Assembly (NCBI GenBank): GCA_050011895.1 | Contig: JBEKIF010000130.1 | Coordinates: 1-7,623 of the forward strand | Reading direction: 5' to 3' | DNA: 7,623 nucleotides | From: DATBGO01 sp050011895 | GTDB taxonomy: Bacteria; Actinomycetota; Actinomycetes; Streptosporangiales; Streptosporangiaceae | In this document: positions 1 to 5,457 of the stretch, piece by piece | Layout of the letters: each line of letters begins with the position of its first letter | How positions within the stretch are numbered: the first letter of the stretch is position 1 | Program-made: the position numbers and the translations under genes | The notes under the pieces: generated by a model | Database searches by the model: none | The model's input: only the letters and a program-made list of their open reading frames with translations | What the model was told of the DNA's origin: nothing

Positions 1-1
1 G

Positions 2-124
2 GGCGGCGACCTGTGGGCGGTGGTGGACAGCCTGGTCAGGGAGATGCGCGACGGCCTGCCCGGCGGCGCGGCCCGCAACCCGGACCACGCCGCCCGGCCC
101 ATCGGCGGCCCGCCCGCGCCGTAA
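2..124 (+). CDS. 3' end of an unidentified protein (partial)
   Basis: This is the last 40 codons of a gene that begins before the window and ends at TAA 122-124. The frame is supported by codon use: nearly every third position is G or C. The visible part starts with a short amphipathic stretch (LWAVVDSLVREMRDGLPGG) and ends in a Pro/Ala/Gly-rich tail that looks unstructured. No family motif can be recognised from so little sequence. A 174-bp gap separates it from the exporter operon, so it is probably a separate transcription unit. Confidence 0.55.
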   Translation, partial: GGDLWAVVDSLVREMRDGLPGGAARNPDHAARPIGGPPAP

Positions 125-214
125 TACATCGGACGCCGGGCCATGGTGTGAAGGCTTGCTGCGCGGCTGCTCCCGGAGCTGAAGGTCGGCCGGCGTCGGG
201 TTCGCCCTCCTCCG

Positions 215-233
215 CGGCCGGTATCATCGGCCG
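215..233. other. Short inverted repeat (CGGCCG, 7-nt loop)
   Basis: CGGCCG at 215-220 and again at 228-233 can pair as a 6-bp stem around GTATCAT. It lies between the upstream gene's stop and the drrA-like gene. It could be a weak terminator or a regulator site. There is no T-tract, and such GC hairpins occur by chance in DNA this rich, so support is weak. Confidence 0.2.
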
Positions 234-283
234 GACCGGGCCATCAGCCAGCGTCATCGTTAATAGGCCTGGTTGGCGTCAGC

Positions 284-290
284 GGAGAGG
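284..290 (+). promoter_or_regulatory. Ribosome binding site deciding the TTG start of the ABC ATPase gene
   Basis: GGAGAGG is 8 nt upstream of TTG 299. The GTG at 294 is out of frame. The ABC nucleotide-binding domain begins within about ten residues of the TTG product, so this Shine-Dalgarno fixes the start. Confidence 0.7.
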
Positions 291-298
291 ATAGTGCC

Positions 299-1330
299 TT
301 GGCGGCGATCGGGTCCGGCCCGGCGATCTTGGTGGAGGGACTGTACAAGTCATTCGGCGAGGTCCGCGCCCTGCGCGGGGTCGATTTTGCCGTTCCCGCG
401 GGGACCGTTCTCGGCATGCTCGGCCCGAACGGGGCAGGCAAGACCACCGCGGTGAAGATCCTCACCACGCTGCTGATGCCAGACGCGGGCCTGGTCCAGA
501 TCGAGGGCCTCGACGTCGTGCGGCAGGCCGACGCGGTGCGCCGCAGGATCGGGCTGGCCGGTCAGTCGGCAGCCATCCAGGAAGAACTCACCGGCCGGGA
601 GAATCTGGAGATCATGGCCAGGCTCTACCACCTGGGCCGCGCGGTGGCCCGGAGGCGCGCGACCGAACTGCTGGCCCGTTTCGACCTGGAGGAGGCCGCT
701 GACCGGCCGACGAAAACGTTCTCCGGCGGCATGCAGCGCCGGCTCGACCTCGCGGCCAGCCTCGTCGCGTCACCGTCGGTCCTTTTCCTCGATGAGCCGA
801 CGACCGGGCTCGATCCGCGCGGACGGCTCGGCATGTGGGACATCATCCGGGAGCTAGTGGCCGGCGGCACCACGCTCCTGCTCACGACGCAGTACCTGGA
901 GGAGGCGGATGAGCTGGCCGACGAGATCGTCGTCATCGACCGCGGGCAGGTCATCGCCGCCGGGACGGCAGAACAGCTCAAGGACCGGGTCGGCGGTGAC
1001 GTCCTGGAGTTCCTGGTGCCCGAGCGCCGCCGTCTCGCCGACGCGGTCGGCGCCGTCAGCGGGCTCGCGGACACCGCGCCGCACGTGGATGACGCGGCCG
1101 GGCGGGTAGCGGTCGGAGTCGGCGGCCGCGGCTCCGAGGCGCTCGTCGAGGCGGTGCGGCGGCTCGATGCGGCCGGGGTGGCCACCGATGGGCTCGCGGT
1201 GCGGCGGCCGTCCCTTGACGACGTCTTCCTCGCGCTGACCGGGCACTCGGCCGAGGACACCGCGAAAGCGCCCGGGCGGCGGCGCCGCGGCCAGCAGGGG
1301 GCAGGCGGAGCAGGCCGGGACCGGCGATGA
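299..1330 (+). CDS. drrA: ABC exporter ATP-binding protein, DrrA (daunorubicin resistance) family
   Basis: Cytoplasmic ATPase subunit of a drug-type ABC-2 exporter: ATP binding and hydrolysis power substrate efflux through the adjacent permease. At 343 residues it fits the DrrA family. Visible motifs are Walker A GPNGAGKTT (42-50), the Q-loop glutamine near 89, signature FSGGMQRRLDLA (141-152), Walker B VLFLDEPTTGLD (161-172), and LLTTQYLEEADELAD with Gln198 where most ABC ATPases have the H-loop His, as is typical for this family. The C-terminal accessory region holds LDDVFLALTG (306-315), the conserved DrrA C-terminal motif. An Arg/Gly-rich tail of about 20 residues follows. Start TTG 299 is supported by GGAGAGG. 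The stop overlaps the next start (ATGA). The family is known for anthracycline and lipid-like substrates; the true substrate cannot be read here. The symbol marks family, not proven drug resistance. Confidence 0.93.
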   Translation: MAAIGSGPAILVEGLYKSFGEVRALRGVDFAVPAGTVLGMLGPNGAGKTTAVKILTTLLMPDAGLVQIEGLDVVRQADAVRRRIGLAGQSAAIQEELTGRENLEIMARLYHLGRAVARRRATELLARFDLEEAADRPTKTFSGGMQRRLDLAASLVASPSVLFLDEPTTGLDPRGRLGMWDIIRELVAGGTTLLLTTQYLEEADELADEIVVIDRGQVIAAGTAEQLKDRVGGDVLEFLVPERRRLADAVGAVSGLADTAPHVDDAAGRVAVGVGGRGSEALVEAVRRLDAAGVATDGLAVRRPSLDDVFLALTGHSAEDTAKAPGRRRRGQQGAGGAGRDRR

Positions 1331-2160
1331 CGGCGGCCACGCTGCCTGCGCCGGAGCTGGCCGGCCGGCGGGCCCTGCACCGGCTTCGCTGGGCGGTCAT
1401 CGACGCTCTCACCATCACCCAGCGCAATCTCATCGTGTGGCGGCGGGTCCCTGCGTTCATCGTCTTCACGCTCGTCCAGCCGGTGATGTTCACGCTGCTG
1501 TTCCGGTTCGTCTTCGGCGGCGCCATTCCGGTCAGCAGCCCAGGGGGCTACGTCGACTACCTGATGCCCGGGATCATCGGGCAGACCGCGGCGTTCGCCT
1601 CCTTCGGCACCGCCATCGCGCTCGCCCGCGAGGTGCAGAAAGGCGTGCTCGACCGGTTTCGGTCGATGCCGATGGCCCGCTCCGCGGTACTCAACGGCCG
1701 GCTGATCGCTGATACGGCCCGGATGCTCCTGACGATCCTGGTGATCGTGGCCGTCGGCTACCTGGTCGGCTTCCGGTTCCTCAACGGCGTCGGCCCGGCG
1801 ATCGCCATGGTCGTCCTGGCCGTGTTCTTCGGGCTCACCGTCTGCTGCGTGTCCGCCTACATCGGCCTCGCGATCAAGGACGAGGAGTCGGTGCAGGCCT
1901 TCGGGCTCATCTGGGTGTTCCCGCTCACCTTCGTGAGCTCCGCGTTCGTCCCGATAGCGACCATGCCGGGCTGGCTGCAGGCGTTCGCCAAGAACCAGCC
2001 GGTCACCCTGGTCATCGACACGATGCGGTACCTCGCGATCGGGCCGGTTCCCGGTGTGACGTCGCTCGAGCCGCAGCTATGGCAGAGCCTGTTGTGGCTT
2101 ATCGGGACCCTGCTGGTGTTCGGGCCGCTGGCCGTCCGGGCTTACCGCCGGGCCAGCTGA
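1327..2160 (+). CDS. drrB: ABC-2 type exporter permease, DrrB family
   Basis: Membrane subunit partnering the preceding ATPase. The 277-residue length is usual for DrrB. After a basic, cytoplasmic N-terminus (about 1-40), six hydrophobic segments are visible at about 43-63, 79-100, 131-151, 155-178, 191-211 and 251-270. Family hallmarks are the cytoplasmic-loop motif DRFRSMPMARSAVL (109-122) and the region around SSAFVPIATMPGWLQ (204-218) before the last loop. Its ATG shares the ATGA with the ATPase stop, so translation is probably coupled; there is no strong independent Shine-Dalgarno. Two ATPases and two permeases would assemble in the cytoplasmic membrane. Substrate unknown. Confidence 0.93.
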   Translation: MTAATLPAPELAGRRALHRLRWAVIDALTITQRNLIVWRRVPAFIVFTLVQPVMFTLLFRFVFGGAIPVSSPGGYVDYLMPGIIGQTAAFASFGTAIALAREVQKGVLDRFRSMPMARSAVLNGRLIADTARMLLTILVIVAVGYLVGFRFLNGVGPAIAMVVLAVFFGLTVCCVSAYIGLAIKDEESVQAFGLIWVFPLTFVSSAFVPIATMPGWLQAFAKNQPVTLVIDTMRYLAIGPVPGVTSLEPQLWQSLLWLIGTLLVFGPLAVRAYRRAS

Positions 2161-2186
2161 CTGCACGGAGGGGCGCTGAGGGCGGC

Positions 2187-2972
2187 ATGCGGATCGCGAC
2201 CTGGAACGTTAACTCCGTGCTGGCCCGGCTGCCGCGGCTGGTGGACTGGCTCGAGCGGGCCGTCCCTGATGTCGTCTGCCTGCAGGAGACGAAGGTCGGC
2301 GCCGACGCGTTTCCCGCCGGCGCCGTCACGCCGCTCGGCTACGCGGCGGCGCACCATGGCGACGGGCGCTGGAACGGCGTCGCCGTGCTGTCCCGGGTTG
2401 GGCTGGACGACGTCGTGCGCGGCATGCCCGGCGACCCAGGCTTTCCCGACGCGCAGACACCCGAGGCCCGCACCATCGCGGCCACCTGCGGACCGGTGCG
2501 GGTGCAGTCGGTGTACGTGCCCAACGGGCGCACCCCCGACGACCCGCACTACGCCTACAAGCTGCGCTGGCTGGCCGCCCTGCACGCGTCGGTCGCCGCC
2601 GACGCGGCGGCCGGCCGGCCGTTCGCCGTCATGGGCGACTTCAACGTTGCCCCGGCCGACGCTGACGTCTGGGACCCGGCCGCGTTCACGGGCTCGACCC
2701 ACGTCACCCCGGCCGAGCGCGCGGCGCTTGCCGCGCTGCGCGAGACCGGGCTCACCGACGTTGTCCCGCGCATCGCCAAGGGCCCGCATCCTTTCACGTA
2801 CTGGGACTACCGGGCGGGCGCGTTTCACAAGGGGATGGGGATGCGCATCGACCTGATCTACGCCAACGCAGCCCTGGCCGGCTCGGTGTCGGACGCCTGG
2901 GTGGACCGCGAGACCCGCAAGGGCAAGGGACCGAGCGACCACGCGCCGGTGATCGTGGACCTCGACCTGTAA
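2187..2972 (+). CDS. xthA: Exodeoxyribonuclease III (AP endonuclease)
   Basis: Exonuclease III/APE1-family nuclease (endonuclease/exonuclease/phosphatase fold). It cuts at abasic sites and removes 3' blocks in base excision repair, in the cytoplasm. The 261 residues match the bacterial length. Catalytic motifs keep nearly the E. coli spacing: WNVNS (6-10), LQETK with Glu34, the YVPNG loop with Tyr110, GDFNVAP with Asp151 and Asn153, RIDLIYAN with Asp222, and SDHAPV with Asp251/His252. ATG 2187 is chosen because the fold begins exactly there (MRIATWN); an upstream in-frame ATG at 2079 would add 36 residues lying inside the permease gene. GGAGGGG at 2167-2173 is rather far away, but GAGGG at 2178-2182 is close. 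The 26-bp gap to the permease gene suggests co-transcription with the exporter. Confidence 0.95.
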   Translation: MRIATWNVNSVLARLPRLVDWLERAVPDVVCLQETKVGADAFPAGAVTPLGYAAAHHGDGRWNGVAVLSRVGLDDVVRGMPGDPGFPDAQTPEARTIAATCGPVRVQSVYVPNGRTPDDPHYAYKLRWLAALHASVAADAAAGRPFAVMGDFNVAPADADVWDPAAFTGSTHVTPAERAALAALRETGLTDVVPRIAKGPHPFTYWDYRAGAFHKGMGMRIDLIYANAALAGSVSDAWVDRETRKGKGPSDHAPVIVDLDL

Positions 2973-3024
2973 CCAGTCACGGTCATCCAGATGCTGCCAT
3001 GCGCGGCCGGGAGATCGTGACCGG

Positions 3025-3037
3025 GCACGCGGCGTGC
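3025..3037 (+). terminator. Possible weak hairpin downstream of exonuclease III
   Basis: GCACG (3025-3029) and CGTGC (3033-3037) can form a 5-bp stem with a 3-nt loop, about 50 bp after the exonuclease stop. The following DNA is relatively T-rich (TTCGGTTATGGTTCTGTTG) but has no true U-run. It may mark the end of the exporter/exonuclease transcript; the assignment is weak. Confidence 0.2.
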
Positions 3038-3138
3038 AGTAGTTCGGTTATGGTTCTGTTGTATGCGGCGAAACCGTGCTGAAACATATCGGGCACGCAA
3101 TAGCCGCTGTCGTAGACCAGACCGGAGCGGGGAAAGCG

Positions 3139-3420
3139 TTGATCAAGACAACCAAGCCTGACCGTAACAATCTCGTTCGCGTTACGTTCGTGCTGCCAGC
3201 CGACGGGCCGGCTGGCGCTGTGTCCGTGGTGGGCGAGTTCAACGACTGGGATCCGTTCGCGCACCCGCTGCGCCGGCGCGCGAACGGCACCCGCAGTGCG
3301 GTGGTCAGCGTGCCTGCCGGCACTAAGCTCCGCTTCCGCTACCTTGCTGAGGGCGGCCAATGGTTCGACGACGACACCGCGGCCGGACATGACGCCCTCG
3401 GCGCCTTCATCGAGGTCTGA
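3139..3420 (+). CDS. Isoamylase early-set / CBM48 domain small protein
   Basis: A free-standing Ig-like glucan-binding domain of the AMPK-beta/isoamylase N-terminal (E_set/CBM48) type. From TTG 3139 the protein has 93 residues and is almost only this domain: VRVTFVLP (13-20), core motif VVGEFNDWDP (30-39), a basic turn PLRRRANGTRS (43-53), and the strand RFRYLAEGGQWFDDD (65-79). Related actinobacterial proteins have similar length and begin close to MIK, which favours this start. It is preceded by GGAG (3124-3127) and a GGGGA stretch (3129-3133). An in-frame GTG at 3076 would add 21 residues (beginning MLKHIGHA) but has no evident ribosome site. No catalytic domain is attached, so a binding or regulatory role toward glycogen-like glucan is inferred, not shown. 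It stands alone between exonuclease III and the repeat-rich spacer. Confidence 0.8.
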   Translation: MIKTTKPDRNNLVRVTFVLPADGPAGAVSVVGEFNDWDPFAHPLRRRANGTRSAVVSVPAGTKLRFRYLAEGGQWFDDDTAAGHDALGAFIEV

Positions 3421-3492
3421 CCGGGCCGCGCAGGCCAGCGGCGGCGCGGCGGCTGATCGTCGTCCTCGATCCGGTCCACGGCCGCCGCTACC

Positions 3493-3544
3493 GCGAGGAT
3501 CCTCGCCCGGCGCCACGGCCACGCCGTAAGGATCGCGGATCCGC
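3493..3544. repeat. Two GGATCC-centred perfect palindromes
   Basis: GCGAGGATCCTCGC (3493-3506) is a perfect 14-bp palindrome and GCGGATCCGC (3535-3544) a perfect 10-bp one. Both are centred on GGATCC, with centres about 40 bp apart. They lie 70-125 bp after the CBM48 stop. They could be a regulator's paired sites or transcript-end structures; neither has a loop or T-run suited to a classical terminator. Confidence 0.5.
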
Positions 3545-3619
3545 AACCACGCGGGAGGCCCGCGCTAGCGTCCGCCCGCCGTCGTGGCTCTCGAGTTTCG
3601 CGTCGCGCGAGGTCGCGCA

Positions 3620-3663
3620 GGTCATGCCCGGGATGCTGCGCTGGGTCATGCCCGGGATGCTGC
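3620..3663 (+). repeat. Direct repeat of 20 bp at 24-bp period
   Basis: GGTCATGCCCGGGATGCTGC occurs identically at 3620-3639 and 3644-3663, separated by 4 bp. The period is eight codons, so a reading frame through it would repeat as MPGML. No supported gene covers it. It looks like a recent local duplication. Confidence 0.85.
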
Positions 3664-3698
3664 CGGGAAGGCATCGAAGACGGCGCGAGTGAACCAAG

Positions 3699-3768
3699 GC
3701 TCGTACCGGATTTGGTGGCCGCGGCGACCTGTAATGTCCTGAATATCCCCACGCAATCCGGTACAAGC
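3699..3768. repeat. 70-bp inverted-repeat element
   Basis: Arms 3699-3718 and 3749-3768 pair at 17 of 20 positions, including a perfect 10-bp block (GTACCGGATT at 3703-3712 against AATCCGGTAC at 3755-3764). About 30 nt separate the arms, and the right half (TGTAATGTCCTGAATATCC) is noticeably AT-richer than the surroundings. It could fold as a long hairpin or cruciform, be a small MITE-like insertion, or be part of a structured RNA. No target-site duplication is obvious, and no transposase or integrase gene is nearby. Confidence 0.55.
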
Positions 3769-4004
3769 AAAGGACGGAGTACCCCGGCGGGCCGGCCCCC
3801 GTCCGGCTGCGCTTATAGCGCCGACTACGCGGCGCCGTCCCGCGGCTCGATGCCGTGCTGGCGGAGTAGCTTCCTAAACGCCCTGAGCCGGCCTGCGGTT
3901 CGAAGGTAGTCATGAGAACGACACGCGGACGTAGCAAGGATGACATCGGGACCAGCGAGGGTTGGAGCTGGCGGCCGCAGGAGTGGCCTGGCCGACAAAC
4001 CGCC

Positions 4005-4055
4005 CGCCCGGCAAGCCCGCCCGCCCGGCAAGCCCGCCCGCCCGGCAAGCCCGCC
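4005..4055 (+). repeat. 17-bp tandem repeat, three perfect copies
   Basis: CGCCCGGCAAGCCCGCC is repeated exactly at 4005-4021, 4022-4038 and 4039-4055. Degenerate relatives run on to about 4095 (GCCCAGCAAACC, GCCCGCCAAGCAAAACC). As 17 is not divisible by 3, a reading frame would not keep the same peptide repeat, which argues for non-coding DNA. The strong strand bias (C-rich on +, G-rich on -) could form unusual structure. The array ends about 165 bp before the mgsA start. Confidence 0.85.
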
Positions 4056-4104
4056 CAGCAAACCGCCCGCCAAGCAAAACCGGCCCGCCCAGCCCGGCCG
4101 AGCC

Positions 4105-4144
4105 AACCGGGTGACCGGGGGACCGGGGGACCGGGTGACCGCGG
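4105..4144 (+). repeat. 8-bp tandem repeat, five imperfect copies
   Basis: Five consecutive 8-bp units: AACCGGGT, GACCGGGG, GACCGGGG, GACCGGGT, GACCGCGG. The array begins 50 bp after the 17-bp array and ends 75 bp before the mgsA start. The + strand is G-rich with four successive G-runs of 3-5, compatible with a G-quadruplex in the mgsA leader if transcribed. Confidence 0.8.
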
Positions 4145-4219
4145 TGGCCCGGATCAGGGCCCGACCAACGGCCTGGAGCCGACCGACGGGTTAGCTGGAG
4201 AGCGTTAGAGAGGATCCCC

Positions 4220-4699
4220 GTGTTTATCAATAACCTGTCCGCGCCCACCGGGCGGCGTATCGCCTTGATCGCGCACGACAATAAGAAGCAGGACATGCTG
4301 GAGTGGGCTGATTACAACCTTGCCCTGCTGACCGGACATGAGCTGTTCGCGACCGCTACCACTGGCCGCCTGCTGCGCGACCAGCTTGGCCTGCCCGTCA
4401 CCTGCTTTCGCAGCGGGCCGTTCGGCGGCGACCAGCAGATCGGCGCCCGCATCGCCGAAGGCGAGATCGATCTGCTCATCTTCCTATGGGATCCGCTTGA
4501 ACCGCACCCACACGACCCCGACGTCAAGGCCCTGCTGCGGGTGGCAGTGGTCTGCAACATCCCGGTCGCCTGCAACCGGGCGACCGCAGACTTTATGATC
4601 TCCTCACCCTTGATGAGCCGCGCCCATCAGCCGTGGGACCCGATGCCCGGCGCCGCCCCGCGCGACCTAGCCCAGCGGGCCGCGACTCGGTTCGGCTGA
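4220..4699 (+). CDS. mgsA: Methylglyoxal synthase
   Basis: Converts dihydroxyacetone phosphate to methylglyoxal and phosphate in the cytoplasm, a glycolytic bypass that releases phosphate when sugar phosphates build up. The 159 residues match the family, and key residues fall at the E. coli positions as I recall them: AHD with His19/Asp20, Lys23, the phosphate-binding TATTG (45-49), SGPFGGDQQIGA with catalytic Asp71 (65-76), WDPLEPHPHDPDVKALLR with His98 and Asp101, and NIPVACNRATADF. E. coli has Gly where this has Ala46, a small change in the phosphate loop. Start GTG 4220 follows GAGAGGA (4208-4214) with a 5-nt gap. The gene sits downstream of the repeat-rich spacer and upstream of two small genes; no other glycolytic gene is visible nearby. 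Confidence 0.96.
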   Translation: MFINNLSAPTGRRIALIAHDNKKQDMLEWADYNLALLTGHELFATATTGRLLRDQLGLPVTCFRSGPFGGDQQIGARIAEGEIDLLIFLWDPLEPHPHDPDVKALLRVAVVCNIPVACNRATADFMISSPLMSRAHQPWDPMPGAAPRDLAQRAATRFG

Positions 4700-4706
4700 G
4701 CCGCTG

Positions 4707-4720
4707 CCTCGGTGCCGAGG
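4707..4720 (+). terminator. Possible hairpin terminator after mgsA
   Basis: CCTCGG (4707-4712) and CCGAGG (4715-4720) form a near-perfect hairpin starting 8 bp after the mgsA stop. With a practical 4-nt loop the stem is 5 bp. There is no T-run, as is common in actinobacteria. It may separate mgsA from the next small gene, or simply be GC-rich palindromic DNA. Confidence 0.35.
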
Positions 4721-4803
4721 GACCCCGCGCCGCCGAGGGCCTGGCTGCTGCCCGGGTAGCATCAGACGGGCAACGGGTGGCACGAGCTTTCTCTTGCAAC
4801 GCT

Positions 4804-4808
4804 GGAGG
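4804..4808 (+). promoter_or_regulatory. Ribosome binding site for the 104-residue acidic protein
   Basis: GGAGG lies 4 nt before GTG 4813 and is the only good Shine-Dalgarno in this stretch. It selects GTG 4813 over the in-frame ATG at 4633, which lies inside mgsA. Confidence 0.65.
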
Positions 4809-4812
4809 CACC

Positions 4813-5127
4813 GTGACAGAGCAGCTCCCAGATCCGCCGGCTGAGCGGTTTCACCGCGACCGCAGGGAGCATGGCGGCGCGCCCGGGCATCTTGACGATG
4901 ACCAGCTCGCCCGTCTCACCGAGGAAGAACGCGTCGAGGCGGGCATCGACGCCTATGACAGCGACGAGGTACCGGCGGCAACCGACGCGCCGCCTGCCGA
5001 GGATGTCACTGCGACGGATGGCTACCTGGAGGAGCGCGCCGAGATCCGGCGGCAGCTGGACGAAGGAGAACTGCGCGTCCGGGGCGAGCAGGATCCTTAC
5101 CCGCCCACCCGTTACGACCGGTCCTGA
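4813..5127 (+). CDS. Small acidic protein of unknown function
   Basis: 104 residues from GTG 4813. I do not recognise a named domain. It is hydrophilic and strongly acidic, with no signal peptide or membrane segment. A conserved-looking core LDDDQLARLTEEERVEAG (27-44) plus IDAYDSDEVPAATD (45-58) is followed by a predicted helix YLEERAEIRRQLDEGEL (71-87) and a Pro/Tyr-rich end (DPYPPTRYDRS). GC-rich third positions and the GGAGG site support a real gene. Its stop is 27 bp before the next gene, so the two are probably co-transcribed. Small acidic proteins upstream of a toxin-like gene can be antitoxins, but no DNA-binding motif is visible and that role is speculative. Confidence 0.75.
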   Translation: MTEQLPDPPAERFHRDRREHGGAPGHLDDDQLARLTEEERVEAGIDAYDSDEVPAATDAPPAEDVTATDGYLEERAEIRRQLDEGELRVRGEQDPYPPTRYDRS

Positions 5128-5154
5128 GCGCCATCGGGCCAGGCAGGAGCCAGG

Positions 5155-5457
5155 ATGTCAGCTGAGTCAGAGCCGGTGCATCTCAGCAACCACCACCGCA
5201 ACACGCTGCGCCAGCTCTTCCAGCATCCGGTGAGTCATAACATCGAGTGGCGGGCCGTGTTGTCCCTGCTGGCGGCGGTCGGCTCCGTGGCAAAGCACCC
5301 TGATGGCGGGTTCACCGCTGCTGTCGGGTCCGGGACAGTATTCTTCGATCCTCCTGGGCACAAGGATGTCGACACGCAGACGGTCATTGACCTGCGCAGC
5401 CTGCTGAGCAATGCGGGCTTCGGAGCTGACGGATGGGCAGCCGACAGCGGCGGCTAG
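5155..5457 (+). CDS. Small HicA-like conserved protein
   Basis: 100 residues from ATG 5155, with GGAG at 5146-5149 five nt upstream. It resembles a family of about 90-residue actinobacterial proteins that I recall as containing LSNHHRxTLxxIFQHPxSHNIEWRxVLSLL; here LSNHHRNTLRQLFQHP (10-25) and SHNIEWRAVLSLLAAVG (27-43) are visible. A beta-rich middle (GFTAAVGSGTVFFD) and the element HKDVDTQTVIDLRSLLSNAGF (69-89) follow. Such proteins are sometimes labelled HicA-type toxin because of the alpha-beta-beta-beta-alpha layout, but the usual short HicA motif (Gly-Ser-His next to a catalytic strand) is not clearly present. No HicB-like partner follows. mRNA-cleaving activity should not be assumed; conserved hypothetical is the safe label. 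Confidence 0.78.
   Translation: MSAESEPVHLSNHHRNTLRQLFQHPVSHNIEWRAVLSLLAAVGSVAKHPDGGFTAAVGSGTVFFDPPGHKDVDTQTVIDLRSLLSNAGFGADGWAADSGG

Larger units (their letters stand above)
3421..4219. other. About 800 bp without a convincing gene; repeat-rich spacer
   Basis: Between the CBM48 gene and mgsA there is no frame with both neighbour-like codon use and a recognisable product. Long open frames exist on both strands but overlap each other and translate to low-complexity Pro/Arg/Gly/Ala sequence, as expected of stop-poor GC-rich DNA. The stretch contains palindromes near 3493 and 3535, a 24-bp direct repeat near 3620, an inverted-repeat element at 3699-3768, a small inverted repeat at 3809-3821 (GCGCT-TAT-AGCGC), a 17-bp tandem array at 4005 and an 8-bp tandem array at 4105. 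A frame from 3453 (LIVVLDPVHGRRYR...) has high-GC third positions for about 78 codons but no start; it may be decayed coding DNA. Confidence 0.6.

Noticed and set aside
625..1380. 251-residue minus-strand frame opposite the ABC ATPase gene
   Set aside because: The + strand frame carries every ABC ATPase motif; the minus product is Ser/Arg/Ala-rich without any motif. It is an antisense shadow.
3488..4048. 186-residue minus-strand frame across the spacer
   Set aside because: No recognisable domain, Gly/Arg/Ala-rich repeats from the C-rich array, and no ribosome site. It is open mainly because GC-rich DNA has few stops.
4105..4144. Origin-type iterons
   Set aside because: The 8-bp units are too short and GC-only, there is no AT-rich melting region, and no replication initiator gene is nearby.
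3912..4208. 98-residue + strand frame with GAAGG upstream of its ATG, ending 11 bp before mgsA
   Set aside because: It is mostly Pro/Arg/Ala/Gly low complexity created by the tandem arrays, its third positions are less GC-rich than true neighbours, and two other frames are open over the same DNA. The 17-bp and 8-bp repeat periods do not preserve a frame.
4633..4812. 60-residue N-terminal extension of the acidic protein from ATG 4633
   Set aside because: It lies partly inside mgsA, has Arg/Ala-rich composition unlike the acidic body, and the only good ribosome site points to GTG 4813.
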